A DNA stretch of 49,555 nt, taken from NCBI GenBank assembly GCA_033064195.1, contig JARBJD010000446.1, positions 1 through 49,555 of the forward strand. Direction: 5' to 3'. Position numbers and translations under genes: made by a program. This DNA is from Blattamonas nauphoetae. Taxonomy: Eukaryota; Preaxostyla; Oxymonadida. The notes beneath the pieces were generated by a model, which saw only the letters and a program-made list of their open reading frames with translations, made no database searches and had not been told where the DNA came from. The number at the start of each line of letters is the position of its first letter. Positions within the stretch are counted from its first letter, which is position 1. Of the stretch, positions 21,687 to 31,929 are shown piece after piece.

Positions 21687-22472
21687 TCACCACCTCGTTT
21701 CTCCCATTTCTGGGTCGATTGGAGTTGGTCGGGGTTGTCGTGCGATTCTGTCAATTCTGAAAGAAGTGCCCTGCCCAAAAACGGTGATCTTGGAAGAGAA
21801 GAAGACAAATAGAACCAAACTCCGATTCTGGCAGATGGAGGAAAGCCAGACACGAAACAGCGGCCAGCTCTTCCATTCACGAAGAATTGGACTGTTCGAC
21901 GATTTGAGTCCATGTCCACCTCCATCCGCACGCAAGCTCCTGCCTTCATAAAGAGATTGCAGGACTTGCATTGACGTTTACGTCGGGTGGACAGTTTGTT
22001 TAAATCGAGATTCCCAATCGATGAAGAGAGCGAGAGTGAATCTGAGAAAATGAGGAAAAGGGAAACACACTCTCCACATCACATCCAAGAGCTTCACCCA
22101 TTTTGGGGACAGGTTTTCTTGAGTCGACGAGACCAAATCTGATACCCCCGAACGGAGCTGACAATGATGAGGAAGAGAACAAGAAAGTACTGGGGATGGG
22201 AAGAGAGAGAATCGTGATCGTGACCGAAGTTATTCCTGTTGTTATTGGAGTCTTCAGGAGAACAGAGCTGATGTCGGCATCTCCCACCCATGTGATGCCA
22301 ACTGAAGAGCGAGTGATGATCGTGAATGCACGATGAAGTGGGAATGATTGGTGAAGAGGAGAGGAGGCAGAACGAATTGTTGTACAGGTGCATTCCTACT
22401 CCGCGTCTGTTCAGCGATTTCGGGATTCGATTTTGTCTTAGTTTTCCTCAATGAGGAAGATGAATGACCCAT
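21687..22472 (-). pseudogene. Type B SPRY copy B6, frameshifted in exon 1
   Basis: Exon boundaries are conserved: 21687-21788, 21821-22041, 22071-22157 and 22191-22472, with introns of 32, 29 and 33 nt. Start MGHSSSSLRKTKTK is the clearest myristoylation-like N-terminus in the window. Exon 1 is 282 nt instead of 286; the frame breaks after HFIVH, and the rest (ADISSVLLKTPITTG) continues in the next frame, consistent with a one-base loss plus a codon loss. Exons 2-4 are open: IRFGLVDSRKPVPKMG, CVRMEVDMDSNRRTVQFF, TSFRIDRIARQPRPTPI, stop TGA. It is either a recent pseudogene or a sequencing error. Confidence 0.75.
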
Positions 22473-22499
22473 TCGTTCAGAAGTTGATTGGGCTCAATA

Positions 22500-22828
22500 T
22501 TCAGAGGGGAAATAGATATAGTTCTGAAACGTGGTCGGAAACAGAACGAGAACAATTTGATCATGCCCACCAACGGTGAAATGAAAATGAGAATGGGGAA
22601 GTTTTCAGGGTGATATTCTCTTTTGTTTGATAGACACGAATTATCGGAATTCAGAAAGATGATGGATGGGAGAGAATGAATCATTGTTAACAAATTAGAA
22701 TGAAAACTTTGAGCTTGAAAGGTATCACGGTCGAGAACAACTTCCATCTCCACCGCAGAATCACACAACGGCAAGTGGTGGTAGAGGTTAGGGTGAAGAG
22801 ATGAGGAAGAGCGAGACACACCCTTCAC
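22500..22828 (-). pseudogene. Cassette E2, truncated relic of cassette C
   Basis: It carries the LCDSAVEMEVVL block at DNA level like the other E relics, then AT-rich sequence, then the conserved leader of copy B6. It is joined directly to SPRY copy B7 near 22810. Confidence 0.5.
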
Positions 22829-23224
22829 ATTATCTCCAAGGATCTCACCAAATTTGGGGATTGGGGCAAAAGAGTCGAGGAGACCAACTCTGACTGCTCC
22901 GAAATAAGTTGAAGACGATGATGAAGAAAATCACAATCAACGAATGCTGTGAAGAGAGAGAGGTGTGATTGTGACTGATACAATTCCTTTTGGGATGGAA
23001 TCTCTCATAAGAATCGAGCTTTTGTGAGGATATCCAGTTCGATCAGTGGCTTTTTTTGTTCGAGTGATTGTGGTGCAATCAACTGCAAAATGAGAACGAG
23101 ACGTGAACAGTAGAGGGGGAAGTACGAGTAGGTGTAAAGGTGCACTTTCATTCAGGATCAGTTCGGAGATTGTCTGTTGTGTATGTGGTTTTGCATTGTT
23201 GAGGAATGAAAGAGAAAGACCCAT
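22829..23224 (-). pseudogene. Type B SPRY copy B7, 3'-truncated
   Basis: Exon 1 (from ATG at 23224) reads MGLSLSFLNNAK, LLVLPPLLFTSRSHFAVDCT and DSIPKGIVSVTITPLSL. Exon 2 is recognisable (VGLLDSFAPIPKFG region), but the acceptor before it has AA where all other copies have AG, so intron 1 cannot be spliced in the usual way. Exons 3 and 4 are missing: within the second intron (GTGTGTCTCGCTCTTCCTCA) the sequence switches to a C/E cassette. The start still fits a myristoylation motif (Gly2, Ser6). Confidence 0.75.
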
Positions 23225-23570
23225 TCCAGAAGACGTCTATTGGGTCAATACTCTGAGGGTGGATTATGACGGGTATGAAATGTGTTTTAAATACAGAATG
23301 AAAACAACTTGATCGACCCAGTATAAAAGATAATTGATTCGTTTCGTGTGAAGTGAAGCAAAATGATGACTTAGTGTCGTGAGGCGGTCTGAGGCCTTGA
23401 TCCGCTCAGATCAGACGCAGAAAAAAGGACATCCAGCTCTGACACACAGCAACTCAGTCAGAAACTCTCTCAATTCAACTCTGACAGAGTATGACACGAT
23501 TTCACGAGATGTTTGGTGCAAAAGACTCATAAGAATGGAAAAGGATGAAAGGAAGAGCAAGAGTGGGGGA
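23225..23570. other. Intergenic stretch between B7 and the coiled-coil gene
   Basis: It contains the B7 upstream region and the 3' flank of the coiled-coil gene, including a GGCGGTCTGAGGCC...CAGATCAGACGC inverted motif near 23383-23415. No gene is seen. Confidence 0.4.
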
Positions 23571-26500
23571 TTACTGGAAGAGTGACTGGAAGAGCTTGAG
23601 GAGCTGGGCGTTTTGGCTGTCCAGCGCACGACCAGCCACAAACAGACCAGAACTGTCGCGAACCATGTTGGTGCCTTCGCCTTCGACAATCACCACATTC
23701 TGGGAGAGATGAAATGAGGATCGAAGTGGGATGAGGCGAAATGAGGATTGAGAGGAAGAAGAGAGATGAAGGAAAGGAGGGGCAGACTGGTTGGTCTTTC
23801 GATGTGTCTGTGATAATGTTCTGAGAAGGAAGAGAGAGCGCGGGGCAGGCAAGAGAGGCAAAAACAGATGGAGAATGATGATGTGAGGGAAGAGAGAGAG
23901 AACAAGGCAAGCAATAGCGATGAAGAGAGATAGAGAGAGATGAGAGAAAGGAAGACAGAAGTGACACACCTCGTCTTCCACGCAATCAGCGAACTCCACC
24001 AGCGTCGACACGGCCGATCGGATGTCCCAAGAATACGCAGACATCGCTGGGAACGAAGAAGAGAGGGAATGAAGGAAGGAGAGAAGAAACGAAGAAGGGA
24101 GAGAATTAAGGAAGGAGAGAATGAAAGAAGGAGAGAGGAGAGGGAGAGTGAGAGAGAGGAGAGGGGAGAAGATGGAAAGAAGAATATGAAATGCGAATGC
24201 GGAGGAAGGAGGAGAAGCGAATCAGGTGAAGGAGAGCGAAAGCACACGGAATTCGAAGTTGTGCGGATTCTGCATCGCACACGCGTTGAGCTTCTCTTTC
24301 GAGCTCGCCTTCTGCTTCTCTCTGAGTTGTTTCTTCTTCTTCTCTCGTTCTGCCTGCTCAGCTGCCCTCTTCCTTTCCTCTTCCTCCTTCGCTTTCTCTT
24401 CCTGTCGTCTCTGCTCCTCGATCTCTCTTCTCTTCTCTTCTTCTTCCTTCTTCTTCTTTTCCTCCTCTTTTCGCTTCTCTTCCTCTCGCTTTCTTGCTTC
24501 CTCTTCTTTCTTCTTTCTTTCTGCTTCTTCCTTCTTCCTTTTCTCTTCTGCTGCCTTCTCCATCTCTTCTCGCTGCTTCTTCTCCATCGCTGCCACGCGT
24601 GCCTGTTCCTCCTTCTCCTTTCGTTGTCTCTCTTCCTCTTCTTTCTTCTTTTTCTCTTCTGCAACTCTTCTGATCCGTTCTTCTCTCTCTTTCTGTCGTT
24701 TTTCTTCTTCCTTCTTTCTCTGTTCCTCTTCCCTCTTCTTCTTCTCCTCTCTTTCCCTCGCTTGTCTCTCCAGCTCTTCCGCTCGCTTCAGGGCTGCCTC
24801 CAACTCTCTCTGCTTCTCCTTCTCCTTCAACTCCATCTGCGCCAGCTTTTCCTCCAACTCCTTCCTCTCTCGTTCCTGCCTCTCTCGCTCCTTCTCCTCT
24901 CTTCGCTTGCGTTCGACCTCCTCTTTCCTCTTCCTCTCCACTTCCTCTTCAGCTCGCTTCCTCTCTTCTTCCGCCTTCTTCCTTTCCTGCTCTGCTTTCT
25001 CCAAAATCTCTTTCTCTTTCGCCTCCATCGCTGCTCGCACTGCCTCTCTCTCGGCCTCCTCCTGTTTCTGTTTCGACGCTGCCTGTTTAAGCGCTTCGAG
25101 TTCTTTCTCAAGTCTGGTCCGTTCTTCCTCAATCCTCTTCTTCTCGTCCACCTCTCTCTTCCGCTTGTCCTCCTCTTCCTTCCGAATCCGCTCAATCTCT
25201 TTCTTCTTCTCTTCTTCCACTTTCTCCCTTCGTCTCCTCTCTTCCTCTTCTTGTCGAACCAATTCGTTGTTCAGCCGAACCAGTTCCTCTTTCTCTCTCT
25301 TCGCTGCCTCCAACTCTCTCGCTTGTACAATCTTCGCTTCTTCTGCGATCCGTCGTGCCTCGCTTTCTGCTTCTTTCTTCTCTCTCTCGATCCACTCCGT
25401 CATCTTTTGTTCTTTCTCCAGAAGTTGTCGGACTTCTTCAGCGAGTCGTTCCCGCTCCTGCCTGTCTGCTTCTTCCCTCTTCTTCTCTTCTTCTGACTTC
25501 TCTTTCTCTTCCCCTGTTCGTCTTGTCTCTTCCAATTGTCGCTCCATCTCTTTTCTGGCCATTTCGTCTTCGCGTTCCTTCATTTTCTCCATTTCTGCCT
25601 TCAGCGCCAATAATTCCGCTTCTTTCCTCTCCAATTCTTCCTTTTGAAGTTTTTCTTGCTCTTTCTGCTTCTCAAGTGCTTCCTGGCGCTCCTTCTCTTT
25701 CTCTTTTTCGAACGCATCCTCCATCATCTCTACGCCCATCGCTTCCGACAGAAAACCAGCTGCCTGCACTCCAAGTGCCATTGTCATGTTCATTTTGTTC
25801 TCTTCTTCGCCTGGTTTCAACAGAATCACGATCTGGTCCAGCGAAAGGTTGTCGATCCGACCAAAACTGAGATCGAATGCCATGTTGTCAATTCCGTTCT
25901 TCCGCTGTCTCACAAGATCGTGGACATTCGCTGAGCGGATAAGGAAAGAATAAAATGATGGAATGGCGAGAAAATTCCAACCAAAAAATGGGATGCTCCC
26001 GAACGACATAAGCAAAGAGTCAAACGTTGTTTCTTGGCCACCATCAGTGAGAACCCAAAAAGATGCGAGATCAGCGTCTTCGTGAACGATAGGAAGAGAT
26101 AGCTGGGAGTGTCGACGAGTGGTGCCTTCGGGTGGAGATCGACAGAGTATTGCTGGATATGGACGGAAGGGAGAAGTATGAGGCGGAAATAAAGCGAAAA
26201 AAGGAAAAGGGGCGAGAGGGGAGGGCAGAGAAAAAGGATTGAATGGCGCGGACACGTCACGTGAACGCGAGATCAATCGAAAGAAAAATAAGATATTGGT
26301 CCATACCGCTTGCTTCACGACTTTATTGTGAGGGGTGCTAAAGATGGTTTGATTCACCATCGACTCCAGCATGAACTGCAGTGACTTCAGGAATTGGATT
26401 GTTAACCCTTCATGAGATATCGTCGACGAGACATCAGAACTAACAAACAAATGAGGACATCTCAATAAAAATAATACCTGCTCAATGGGAACACTTCCAC

Positions 26501-26653
26501 AGAGCACGATAGAAGGAGATAATCCGATGTGTGGATCGTGAAAGAGTGAGGTGTCCCATCTGGGAAGACAGAAACTCCAAAGTACTTGTTGAAGGCTGTG
26601 GAGACTTCTTGGAGGAATACACCTCGGGAGATGTATTGATTAATCGATTGCAT
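23571..26653 (-). CDS. Highly charged coiled-coil protein, six exons
   Basis: Complement of 23571-23699, 23970-24046, 24248-25930, 25982-26102, 26307-26439 and 26478-26653: 2319 nt, 772 aa. Introns are 270, 201, 51, 204 and 38 nt; all phases agree. Residues 1-207 look globular (MQSINQYISRGVFLQEVSTA, SLPIVHEDADLASFWVLTDG, NMAFDLSFGRIDNLSLDQIV). Residues about 208-688 are an almost uninterrupted Glu/Lys/Arg coiled coil (runs such as EEKKKKEEEERQRKEKEEQ), probably a long single or dimeric helix. Residues 689-772 form a conserved-looking tail (SAYSWDIRSAVSTLVEFADC, VVIVEGEGTNMVRDSSG, ending LFQSLFQ, TAA). A structural or scaffold role is likely; no specific family is recognised. The start Met was chosen because it opens the exon-1 frame; an earlier exon is possible. 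Confidence 0.8.
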
Positions 26654-26719
26654 GAAATGAAAGGAGAAATAGATTGAAGATCGAACCACAACTTTATTTT
26701 TGAGATTAGTTGACAATCA

Positions 26720-28169
26720 AATCGCTCAGATGAAGGAACAACATCACAGAGCGGATTGTATCAAAAGGAAGTCGTCCCATTCTCTCGCAACCCGTCTGCT
26801 TTCGAGGATGAAATGAACCAGTTTTGTTTTCAGAAATTGTGGTGGGTTGTTCCGTACAAATTGAAATGTTTGGAGATTTTGATCAGGTATTTCATGTTTT
26901 GATTTATCATCCTTCCGTGACCTCCTTTCCTCTCCTCTCGTTTCCATTCCTGTTCTCTCCAGCATGACGCGTTTACGGATACTCAAACTTTGACAGTCTG
27001 TTTCTTCTCCTTTCACCATGCCATGACCTCTTTTTGCTTTTTCACAGAAACCACTGTCGATTGAATCGGTGTTGACTGAATTGACAAGATCGGGATCAGA
27101 TGTTTCAGTTCTTGTGAACACGCATCTCTGGAACACACTTCCACTTCTGATTCGGGAATGGGACGGAAAAGATGAAGGAACGATGCTGCGACTGCTGGAT
27201 GAGCTTTCACGAATTCTGACATTGGTTTCGGATTCGGAGGTTGCTGTGGCGAACAAGCGACTTCTCCACTCCTCTCTCTCCGCCCTCTCCCAGAATCCCA
27301 CTCTCCCAAAGAAGCTTCACACACGCACTGGACCATGCCTTCTCCTTTTGGATTCTGTTCCCGATGGACCTTTCATGCTTGTGGAGACAGATGAATTCAG
27401 AAACATGGAACAATCGCAATCTGAGCTCGAAAAACTATCATCCGAAACAACCAAGCACGAAAAGGAACTAGAAACACGGGTTCATGATTTACAGATGGAG
27501 CTGGAAGAAGAGAAGAAGAAAGCAGAACTTGAAAGTCGGAAAATGGAAGAAGTGAAAACAGCCCAACTGACGGAAATTGAAGGATTGACAAGGCAGTTGG
27601 CTGGTCTTCCGATTTGGGTTGGAACAGAATCTCTCCAAACACTCGACAGAACTTCTCACGCACTCACCCCAACCACCCTCACACAAATCATCAAACTTGA
27701 AAAGAACAACGAATGGAGAACAGCCTTCACGTTTCCGATCGACGAGGGAGAGTGGGAACTCAAAATCAGAGCAAGTGAAAACACTTTCACAGGAGTGAGT
27801 GTGTTTTTCTCTTTTCTCATCTTTTCAGAGCTTGGCTTCGTCAGACATCCACTTCCTGAAGATGTCACCCAAAAGGACTGTGGAAGTTGGATTAGTGGGA
27901 TTGGCGCACATTTTTCTCTTAAGAAGGGAAGCATGCGGAGCTCTGGGAAAGAATGCAATCCAGCAGGCACAAACAAGAAATGCGAAAGAATTGGACAGAC
28001 AGCAGCGATTCGTGTGAACATGAGGACTCGAGAAGCTCGACTGTTTGTGGACGATGAGAAGCAGCCTGGGATCTTCACCGACATCCCTTCTCCTCTCTGC
28101 CTCGGAATCACGACACATAACCAGAATCACCAAATCGAAATACTGTGGCTGAAACGACTCCGATCCTGA
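26720..28169 (+). CDS. Coiled coil - type A SPRY protein, copy A4
   Basis: The main exon is 27048-28169; an intron 26887-27047 (161 nt, GTATTTCA...TTTTTCACAG) joins it in phase to an exon ending VQIEMFGDFDQ. Further 5' exons near 26720-26830 are not solved. The N-terminal part is helical (SVLTELTRSGSDVSVLVNTH, LLIREWDGKDEGTMLRLLDE) and may be armadillo-like; residues around 27400-27590 are a short coiled coil; 27610-28169 is a type A SPRY domain ending LWLKRLRS, TGA. A 54-nt in-frame candidate intron is at 27775-27828. The gene resembles the kinase fusion at 14.1 kb with the kinase replaced by a helical domain. It is divergent from the 772-aa coiled-coil gene with a very short gap. Confidence 0.65.
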
Positions 28170-28831
28170 ACATCAGAGTCCCATCTTCGAATTGTCGCTA
28201 GTTCAAGATCAATAGTTTATTCTCGCCCTTATTGTCTTCAGAAACAAAAGAGAAAATCGTGAAAGAGTCCATCCTTGCACTTTACCTGGCCTTTAAGAAG
28301 CTTTTCGTGTCACTGGTCGAGAAGTGGGAGAGATACAGAGGGGGCAGTGGCACAGAGCGGACTCCAAGTCACGACGGACGAGAGACAACTTGAGAAGGCC
28401 ATCACCATCGATGATGCGAGCACAAACTCCAACGTTAATTGATGCTCTTGAAATACCCGGTAGCCTTGTCTTGAAGGGGTATGTCAAATGGATTGCCCAG
28501 TTTAACGAGAAGAACAAACGAGTTGTAGATGCTTGATTTGTCGTCGAAAGTCTGCTTTGAGTTTGTGGCGATATTCAGGAAAGGTTCTCTTTCTGTGACG
28601 AATATCTGATTGACATTTGAGGTTTGAGAATGAGTAGAAATTTGTGGGTCCGACTGAGGAACTACATCCTCTTGCATTTCTTTGGAATGTTCGATCATGA
28701 ACCATTGAACGGTCTAATGCCGGAAATGAATCTGTGATTGGGTTTTGTAGCAGTTGTGTTTTGAAAGTGGGTGCGATCGTTATTCTCAACTTGTTTTGGA
28801 AGAATCTCTTCGCACAATCTCACCCATCAAT
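28170..28831. other. Stretch without a recognised gene
   Basis: A minus-strand frame at 28293-28517 reads GVCARIIDGDGLLKLSLVRR, weakly reminiscent of a SPRY core strand pair, but it has no other family motif. Nothing else is supported. Confidence 0.3.
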
Positions 28832-29099
28832 CATGGAATCACAATGTCCTTCCTCAGACGCGGCAAAGAAAGTTCTAATTGTCAACAAATCAAAGACAAA
28901 ACTCACCATTCCTGTTACTCTCAACACCCTCCCTCCCCTCATCCTCATCGAACCTGCACATTTCGATGCCACAACAATGATCATCACGCGCTTGTCTGGA
29001 CACCCCATGTTCACGATCCATTTCTGGTTATGGTTTGCTCTCTCCCTATTCTTGACGGGGTGCTACAACGCAACGATGAAGATCTTTAAGCAAGATTAA
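28832..29099 (+). pseudogene. Type B SPRY relic B8, exon 1 only
   Basis: The frame from ATG 28832 reads VTLNTLPPLILIEPAHFDAT, then MIITR, matching the type B exon 1 motif LPPLLFTNPAHFxxxxTTIITR. Similarity then stops, and exons 2-4 are absent. It is a truncated relic. Confidence 0.55.
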
Positions 29100-29489
29100 T
29101 GGTATCCTTTCTCTTTTTTACTAGTATTCACTTTTGTCTCTTATTCACAGCCAGAACTGAACACTTGATTCAGACCATCGCTCTTTCTATTTAAATATCT
29201 GTCTCTCGTGTGTATGATCATGTTATTCTCTTTTGATCTTTTTCATTCTCCTTTTTCCGGCGTATTTCGATTTTTTTCATCGTCTTTCCTTCGATTTCTT
29301 CACGGATCCCACTGCTGATCAGCGCGACCAAGATGAAGCAGGCCGGAGTTATTGTCTTCTGGCGCAACCCGCTTGTGGAGGATTGTTGAGAACTTGGCTT
29401 CATCTCAGCCGATGTCACGATTGAGACGTTTGATTTGGTGTGAGCAGTTCATGACGATGCCCCACAGTTCGGTGACACGGCGATGAACG

Positions 29490-30284
29490 AACCGTTGACT
29501 TCTTCCTTCGGACAGTCTCCAATGAAGGTTTGTCGCTCTTTTATTTAACTTTTCTTCTCACTTTTGTTGTTATTGTGCCATTGTTCTCCTCGTTCTTGTT
29601 TTTCCTATTCGCATTAATCTTTCATCCGACACTCTTCAGATCTCGACTCGGATTACGTCGAATACCTCGCCGGAGACAAAGATGCCTCTCCCTCCAACCT
29701 TTTCTATCGACCCACAGCCCACCTCTCGCTCTCCGACCTTATGTCATGCATGTCTCTCCACTTTGAGGACCAAAATCTTTCTCCCGTCAACGACATTGGG
29801 GCTGGCCCGTTCCATTCTCCCTATCTCTCCCCCACCCTTCAACTGATATTATGACAATAAGCAATATGTAAACGAGCAGAACATCGCGACACCGCAGACA
29901 GCATGGGTCGTGATCGCCCACTGTCGAGGTGATCTCCCAGCCGCGTTGGGAGGAGTGGTGTGGTTTGAAATGGACGATGCGAGCATGGTTGAGTATGTTC
30001 CTTTCTTCTCCACCTCGCGAGACGTGCTCGACAGTGACAAAGAGAATGGCAAACAGAACTCGCAAACATTCTCGTTCAATTCGCTCTTTTGTCTGTCCTA
30101 CAACATTTCCACCATTGTGCTGCGGAATTACGTGTATTTGATCGATGAAGTCCGACAATGGCAAGATCAACAACAACAACCGCGAGGGACCTCCGACTTT
30201 GACCAATCCTTCTCAACTACCCTGTCGTACTCGTCAAAACATCCCAGCCGACATGCTCAGACCACCAAAATCAGATGTTGGTGA
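29490..30284 (+). pseudogene. Peptidase C69 family (dipeptidase) relic
   Basis: Three features identify the C69 dipeptidase/secernin family: SPVNDIGAGPFHSPY (about 29785-29830), QYVNEQNIATPQTAW (29865-29908), and GGVVWFEMDDASMVEYVPFF (29950-30008) followed by SFNSLFCLSYNIS and YLIDEVRQW. These cover the C-terminal half of such proteins. Upstream, an exon ending FFLRTVSNE is joined by an intron at 29528-29639 (112 nt) to SDYVEYLAGDKDASPSNLFY. Between GPFHSPY and YVNEQ the frame changes near 29840-29860 with no intron signal. The N-terminal catalytic cysteine region is not found. It is probably a pseudogene of a cytosolic or lysosomal-type dipeptidase. Confidence 0.6.
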
Positions 30285-30605
30285 CCAGAACAGGTAAAAG
30301 ACGTCATTAACTTTACCTATTTCCATCTCGTTCAACTCACTTTCTTTTCCGCAGATCTTCCTTCCATATACTGTTTATTTTCCCATTTCTCATTCAATAT
30401 CAAACTCTGCATGATTTTTTCTCAGAATCGCTGGTGATGATCCTGGATCAGGGCCACATCGTCATTTTCAGGGATTGATACTGAAATTTCGATGAAGTGG
30501 TTGAGGATTGTGTGACGTATTGAAACTATTGAACATGGTTAAAAGAGGGAATGCTCTGGAAGATTGACTATTTCCCCCTTTATTTTTATTTTTTCCGACA
30601 TATAC
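30285..30605. other. Stretch without a recognised gene
   Basis: It lies between the dipeptidase relic and the MITE. A GTAAAAGACG donor-like sequence follows the relic at 30294, so a final exon could exist, but no coding signal is seen. Confidence 0.3.
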
Positions 30606-30607
30606 TA

Positions 30608-30930
30608 CAGGGTGAGCCAAAAGTTACCTGTTCCAAGGGCTGATCAAAGTCAGTTTTGAAAAAAGTGAGAAAAGAGAGTCTCAAGATGTGAAATGTTAAG
30701 AGAAGAATCATTACATCTCAATGGAATTCTCGTTCGTTTCTTGTCAGAATTGGGGGTTGGCGAAGGTTTTGCCATCATTCGCAGACTGTACTTTCCTTGA
30801 TAAGAAAGAAATCAGTGAATGAGGTGGTGAGTAAACGGTATAGTGACAATGATCTTAATTTGTTGGTTGTTTTCGAAATGATGGCAAGAAAACACAATTG
30901 TGGGATGAAGGTTACATTTGGCTCACCCTG
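30608..30930. mobile_element. Mariner-like MITE with TA target duplication
   Basis: The left end reads CAGGGTGAGCCAAAAGTTAC and the right end, reverse complemented, CAGGGTGAGCCAAATGTAAC; both are preceded by TA, the target used by Tc1/mariner transposons. The 323-bp body has no transposase. The inverted ends stay similar for about 24 bases. It was presumably mobilised by a transposase encoded elsewhere in the genome. Confidence 0.8.
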
Positions 30931-30932
30931 TA

Positions 30933-31720
30933 CCCGACACGGCGACTTGATCCAGCTGCAATTTTTGTTTTTTGACAGAACAAGAGAGAGTTGAGAATTC
31001 ATTTTACACACACTTCAACTACCTTGAGTTATACATCTCTGCGATTTTTTTGAAAGAACAACAGTGAAAAATAAGAGAGTATGACATGAAATGCTACTGT
31101 AGGGGGACATACTTCGAACGACATGACACGTGATTCACAACCGATATCACTCTTGAATGTATCCAGGATTGTGTTGGCTTGGGTCGGCATGTCCTCCTCC
31201 AAAAACCCGTGTCCTACGATAGGACACGGGTTTTTGGCGCTTAATTAGGCGATGAGAGGGTTTTGTTGAATAAGTACAAAGTTGATGTGATACCATGTGA
31301 ACGGTTTTGTTTTTCAACTCAAAATGTGTTTTTAGGTTCATTTTCCATAAATTAGAAGCGAAAACGGCGAAATGTTCACGATCTTCGGAATTAAATGTAT
31401 CATGGTCTGATCGAGAATGTGTTCTCTTAAGATACACGAATCTGAGCACTTCTATCACCAAATTGAGAACCATGAAAGAAAGAAATGTGGCTTTGATGTA
31501 CGTGAGATGATATGCACAACGGTATCAAGCGAGGGAACAGCCAGCACAGATTTTTCATTTCTCCAGGCGCTTCATCACCACACTAGTCGAGTGGGTAGTC
31601 ATTCTTTGTTCAGCAACCAGTTCCTGGAGGAAGATATGTTTTCTCCTCTGACAGTGCCAAGGAAAGTTACATTTGATCCGACAGAGAGATCCAGCATTCT
31701 CAGGTCGATATGTTCTTGTT
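30933..31720. other. Stretch with GTCCTAT palindrome, no recognised gene
   Basis: It contains the perfect hairpin at 31199-31237 and a flanking TTGGCTTGGGTCGGCATGTC block shared with 34030-34056. Short frames (31307-31510, 31417-31725) have no support. Confidence 0.4.
31199..31237. repeat. Perfect 18-bp palindrome with 3-nt loop
   Basis: The arm CCAAAAACCCGTGTCCTA is followed by the loop CGA and the exact reverse complement. It contains GTCCTA/TAGGAC, the core word of repeats at 33.6-34.06 kb. It could act as a hairpin in DNA or RNA, or be the centre of a small inverted-repeat element. Confidence 0.85.
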
Positions 31721-31929
31721 CATAGCGTTGAATTCATGTAGTACTCATATGGAGCACAGTGATGGGGATGGATATCACTATTGTGAGAGAGTTGAGGAAG
31801 AGGAGTGTGTTGTAATATTGACGCTTGATCTGAACGAAATGGAGAGGACAAGACAGAGTCAAAGGAAAGGCAAAAGAAGAGATGAAACAAAAAATCGAAA
31901 AAGAAGAGAAAGGCAGAGTGGTGGATGAG

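Noticed and set aside
23940-25647. Two long plus-strand open frames (518 and 473 codons) rich in Ser, Phe and Leu
   Set aside because: They are antisense shadows of the Glu/Lys/Arg coiled-coil gene on the minus strand, whose six-exon model closes exactly and whose composition is typical of a real coiled coil.
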